Shown: positions 61,598 to 64,000 of the stretch, piece by piece
How positions within the stretch are numbered: the first letter of the stretch is position 1
How the letters are laid out: each line of letters begins with the position of its first letter
NCBI RefSeq assembly: GCF_020564935.1
Contig: NZ_JAJCXB010000006.1
Coordinates: 1-64,000 of the forward strand
Length of the DNA stretch: 64,000 nucleotides
Reading direction: 5' to 3'
DNA from: Streptomyces pinistramenti
GTDB lineage: Bacteria; Actinomycetota; Actinomycetes; Streptomycetales; Streptomycetaceae
Made by a program: the position numbers and the translations under genes
Notes under the pieces: generated by a model
What the model saw: the letters and a program-made list of their open reading frames with translations, nothing else
Databases searched by the model: none
What the model was told of the DNA's origin: nothing

Positions 61598-62412
61598 TGC
61601 GCACCATCGTCGCCAGCGACCTCGACCGCACCCTGATCTACTCGGCCGCGGCCCTGGACCTGACCACGCCGGACGCGCAGGCGCCGCGCCTGCTCTGCGT
61701 CGAGGTCTACGAACAGCGGCCGCTCTCCTACCTGACGGAGACGGCGGCAGGACTGCTCGCCGAACTGGCCGCATCCACCACCTTCGTGCCCACCACCACC
61801 CGCACCCGCGAGCAGTACGGACGGATCCATCTGCCCGGCCCGGCACCGGAGTTCGCGATCTGCGCCAACGGCGGGCACCTCCTGGTCAACGGCGAGTCGG
61901 ACCCCGACTGGCAGCGCACGGTCGCCGGACGCCTCGCCGCGCAGTGCGCGCCGCTCGCCGAGATCCGCGCACACCTCGTCCGCACCGCGGATCCCGCCTG
62001 GCTGCTCAAGGAGCGGACCGCGGAAGATCTCTTCGCCTATCTGGTCGTCGAGCGGGCGCTGCTGCCCGACACCTGGGTGAAGGACCTCACCGACTGGGCG
62101 GCCGGCCGCGGCTGGACCGTGTCCCTCCAGGGCCGCAAGATCTACGCCGTCCCGAAGCCGCTCACCAAGAGCGCCGCCGTCGCGGAGGTCGTACGCCGCA
62201 CGGGGGCCACCGAGGTCCTCGCGGCGGGCGACTCGCTGCTGGACGCCGATCTGCTGCTGGCCGCGGACCGCGGATGGCGGCCGGGCCACGGGGAGTTGGC
62301 GGACACCGGCTGGCAGGCCCCGCACGTCACCGCGCTCCCCGCGCGAGGGGCCGCGGCGGGCGAGCAGATCCTGCGCGCCTTCCTGCGGGGCACGGCGGAC
62401 CGGGACACCTGA
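61597..62412 (+). CDS. HAD-superfamily hydrolase (Ter-associated phosphatase)
   Basis: 271 residues. HAD motif I is Asp8-x-Asp10 (ASDLDRTLIYS), motif II is likely in FVPTTTRTREQYGRI, the Lys in KPLTKSAAVAEV, and motif IV is AAGDSLLDADLL. The cap insert (about 95-180) is Cof-like. The ATG overlaps the stop of the fusion gene by one base (TGATG), so the proteins are made together. It likely removes the 5'-phosphate from the product of the PRTases. Confidence 0.9.
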   Translation: MRTIVASDLDRTLIYSAAALDLTTPDAQAPRLLCVEVYEQRPLSYLTETAAGLLAELAASTTFVPTTTRTREQYGRIHLPGPAPEFAICANGGHLLVNGESDPDWQRTVAGRLAAQCAPLAEIRAHLVRTADPAWLLKERTAEDLFAYLVVERALLPDTWVKDLTDWAAGRGWTVSLQGRKIYAVPKPLTKSAAVAEVVRRTGATEVLAAGDSLLDADLLLAADRGWRPGHGELADTGWQAPHVTALPARGAAAGEQILRAFLRGTADRDT

Positions 62413-62544
62413 GCCGAACGGGACCGGGACATTCGGTACTCCCTCGCGGAACGGGCGGCTCCGCTACTCTCGCCGGGGCGGCGCAGCCGGGCCGGTCCGG
62501 GAAGGCTTCCGGGGCCGCCGCACGGGATCCAGAGGAGAGCGTCA

Positions 62545-63204
62545 GTGGCCGAGTCCAAGAGCACGCCGATCACGCCGGAACTGTACGACTACGTGCTGGC
62601 CCACAACCCGCCGCTGGATACGGTCCAGCGCGGCCTGGTGGACCTCACGCACGAGCGGTTCCCCGACGCGGCCGGCATGCAGTCGGCGGAGGAACAGGGG
62701 CCGCTGCTCGCGTTCCTGGTGCGGCTGACCGGCGCCCGGCACGTCGTCGAGGTGGGCACGTTCACCGGATTCTCGACCCTGTCGATGGCCCGGGCGCTGC
62801 CCGCGGACGGCACGCTGGTCGCCTGCGACGTTTCCGAGGAGTGGACGGCGTACGGCCGCGAAGCCTGGGCGAAGGCCGGTGTCGCCGACCGCATCGACCT
62901 GCGGATCGCGCCGGCGCTCGAAACGCTGCGGGCGATGCCGCCCGAGCCGCACATCGATCTCGCCTACGTCGACGCGGACAAGGGCGGCTACATCTCCTAC
63001 TGGGAGGAACTGGTGCCGCGGCTGCGGGACGGCGGCGTGATCGTCGCGGACAACGTGCTCTTCCACGGCAAGGCCCCCGACCCCGCGGCGACCGGCAGCG
63101 CCGCGGCGATCAGGGCGTTCAACGAGCACGTGCGGGCGGACGGCCGGATGGAGTCGGTCATGCTCACCGTGGCGGACGGACTCACCGTGGCCCGCAAGCG
63201 CTGA
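62545..63204 (+). CDS. O-methyltransferase family 3 (class I, CCoAOMT-like)
   Basis: 219 residues. SAM motif I is HVVEVGTFTGFSTLSMA (about 66-82), the ribose-binding acid is in VACDVSEE, and the metal ligand motif is LAYVDADKGGY (about 136-146) with DNVLFHGK. Such enzymes methylate catechol-type hydroxyls with Mg2+. GTG 62545 has AGAGGAGAG upstream. 132 bases downstream of the HAD gene; co-transcription is possible but the gap leaves room for its own promoter. Confidence 0.9.
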   Translation: MAESKSTPITPELYDYVLAHNPPLDTVQRGLVDLTHERFPDAAGMQSAEEQGPLLAFLVRLTGARHVVEVGTFTGFSTLSMARALPADGTLVACDVSEEWTAYGREAWAKAGVADRIDLRIAPALETLRAMPPEPHIDLAYVDADKGGYISYWEELVPRLRDGGVIVADNVLFHGKAPDPAATGSAAAIRAFNEHVRADGRMESVMLTVADGLTVARKR

Positions 63205-63517
63205 ACCGGGGGCCTGCCGGGGCGACCCGGCCTCGTCCGCGCCGACGGCCTTCACGGCACCGGCCCGGGGCACGTCCCGGGCTGAGCGGACGCGGATCCG
63301 GGGCCCCGGGGACGGCCTCCGTGGCGCAGTGCACGGGACGGCGCGGGCGCGTTCCGGAGCGGTCGGCGGCTCCGTTCCGGGCCGATGTGGATCCGGGCAG
63401 GTCAGCGGGGTACTACGGTGGGAGGTGAAGACCTCCGTGTGTGGTGTGTTCCTGGACAGCTCCATCACACCGGAGGTCTTCTTTCACGGCCCTCGCCAGG
63501 GTGTGTCCCGACAGGAC
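63205..63517. other. Convergent intergenic region with terminator and alternative hairpins
   Basis: 313 bases without a gene. Strongest structure: GAAGACCTCCG (63427-63437) pairs with CGGAGGTCTTC (63471-63481), followed by TTTC, with extra GTGTG/CACAC pairing in the loop. The left arm can instead pair with GGAGGT at 63421-63426. It probably terminates from both sides. Confidence 0.7.
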
Positions 63518-63727
63518 CTAGCCGCAGCAGCCGCCCCCGCAGCAGCCGCCACCGCCACCGGACGGCGCGGGGGCACTGGCGGAGCCGCCGACGGCGACCG
63601 TGGAGAGCAGCTTCACGGTGTCCTCGTGCCCATCGGGGCAGAGGGCAGGGGCGGACGATTCGGCCATCGGCCGGTTCAGCTCGAAGGTGACGTCACAGGG
63701 GCGGCACCGGTATTCGTAGCGAGGCAT
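63518..63727 (-). CDS. FmdB-family zinc-ribbon protein with Cys/Gly-rich tail
   Basis: 69 residues. Zinc ribbon: YEYRCRPCDVTFE (CxxC) and one distal Cys in PALCPDGHEDT, where the partner is His rather than Cys. A C-terminal tail GGGGGCCGGGCCG adds four Cys, which could bind metal. TAATCT is six bases before the ATG at 63727, a leaderless pattern; a GTG two codons earlier is less likely. Function of FmdB-type small regulators is poorly known. Confidence 0.85.
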   Translation of the reverse strand: MPRYEYRCRPCDVTFELNRPMAESSAPALCPDGHEDTVKLLSTVAVGGSASAPAPSGGGGGCCGGGCCG

Positions 63728-63750
63728 GGCCACAGATTAGCCGGGGCCGG

Positions 63751-64000
63751 TCACCGCACGACGGTGCCGGGCGGTGCGCCCAGCATGCTCAGCTCCGCGC
63801 GGGTCGGAGCGCCCTCCCAGTCGCCGTGCGAGGCCACCGCGAAGGCGCCGGTGGTCACGGCCCGTTCGAGGCGCTCGTCCAGACCGGCGCCGTCCAGCAG
63901 GGCGGAGAGGTAGCCGGCGACGAAGGCGTCGCCCGCGCCGACCGGATCCACCGCCCGCACCGGTATCGCCGGGCGGTGCAGCGAGCCGTCGGAGGCGAAG
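63751..64000 (-). CDS. PfkB-family carbohydrate kinase, C-terminal end (rest beyond right edge)
   Basis: About 83 codons present. VDPVGAGDAFVAGYLSALLDG holds the PfkB signature with the catalytic Asp in GAGD and the anion hole. The substrate-recognition N-terminal part is missing from the window, so ribokinase, fructokinase or 2-keto-3-deoxygluconokinase cannot be told apart. The stop is 23 bases from the FmdB start on the same strand. Confidence 0.85.
   Translation of the reverse strand, partial: FASDGSLHRPAIPVRAVDPVGAGDAFVAGYLSALLDGAGLDERLERAVTTGAFAVASHGDWEGAPTRAELSMLGAPPGTVVR

Noticed and set aside
1..64000. tRNA, rRNA, riboswitch, prophage or IS elements
   Set aside because: No cloverleaf-like sequence, rRNA motif, transposase, integrase or terminal inverted repeats were recognised by reading; a dedicated RNA or IS search was not possible.

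Overview
The window is high-GC DNA (roughly 70% or more by eye) with strong GC3 bias. Starts are ATG or GTG, and many genes overlap as ATGA. Gene content is that of a Streptomyces-type actinobacterium: a fasR-fabD-fabH-acpP-fabF operon, a homodimeric aceE, DUF3145 and DUF3052 proteins, mycothiol-era redox enzymes and TerD paralogues. No rRNA, tRNA, phage, insertion sequence or CRISPR array was seen. The stretch looks chromosomal and mostly vertically inherited.

Layout. (1) 1-10 kb: a leftward surface-glycan operon (GT4 glycosyltransferase, methyltransferase, a 1517-residue AftD-type arabinofuranosyltransferase, and a condensation-domain protein cut by the left edge). Beside it lie a DUF3068 protein, a small DUF2613 protein and a PucR-type regulator. 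(2) 10-13 kb: a redox group (DsbA-like mycothiol oxidoreductase, MarR, MDR reductase, Ohr/OsmC). (3) 13-19 kb: a LacI-controlled ribose-type ABC/kinase operon, preceded by twin operators and a five-copy 17-bp repeat. (4) 19-27.6 kb: a decayed ornithine cyclodeaminase, a nitrilase-VanX fusion, a pyroglutamyl-peptidase-like protein with Ser in place of the catalytic Cys, a TetR/GH3 pair and two lipoproteins. (5) 27.9-36 kb: DUF3145, a dehydrogenase, the type II fatty-acid synthase operon with its regulator FasR, a pirin-like protein and a serine hydrolase. (6) 36-48 kb: MerR plus aldo-keto reductase, an acyltransferase-3, two DUF1023 hydrolases around a two-component system, TetR plus an MFS exporter, and a secreted I36 inhibitor. 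(7) 48.5-52.9 kb: aceE, DUF3052 and a peroxiredoxin. (8) 53-62.4 kb: a tellurium-resistance-like (Ter) locus with four TerD proteins, a DUF475/TerC-like membrane protein and a biosynthetic trio (CitE-like lyase, a giant PRTase-TRSP-StiP-PELOTA fusion, HAD phosphatase). (9) 62.5-64 kb: an O-methyltransferase, a zinc-ribbon protein and the C-terminal end of a PfkB kinase.

How the parts work together. Malonyl-ACP formation and FAS II initiation and elongation are encoded as one operon under FasR, near the pyruvate dehydrogenase E1 that supplies acetyl-CoA. The Ter locus is the most unusual system: calcium-binding TerD proteins and a TerC-like transporter sit with enzymes predicted to make a nucleoside-like metabolite. 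Two of its transcription units carry matching ECF-type promoter sequences. At the regulatory level, a MerR operator in front of merR-AKR recurs 7.7 kb away in front of a dehydrogenase gene. At least eight genes have a TANNNT box exactly six bases before the ATG and no clear Shine-Dalgarno, as expected of leaderless mRNAs.
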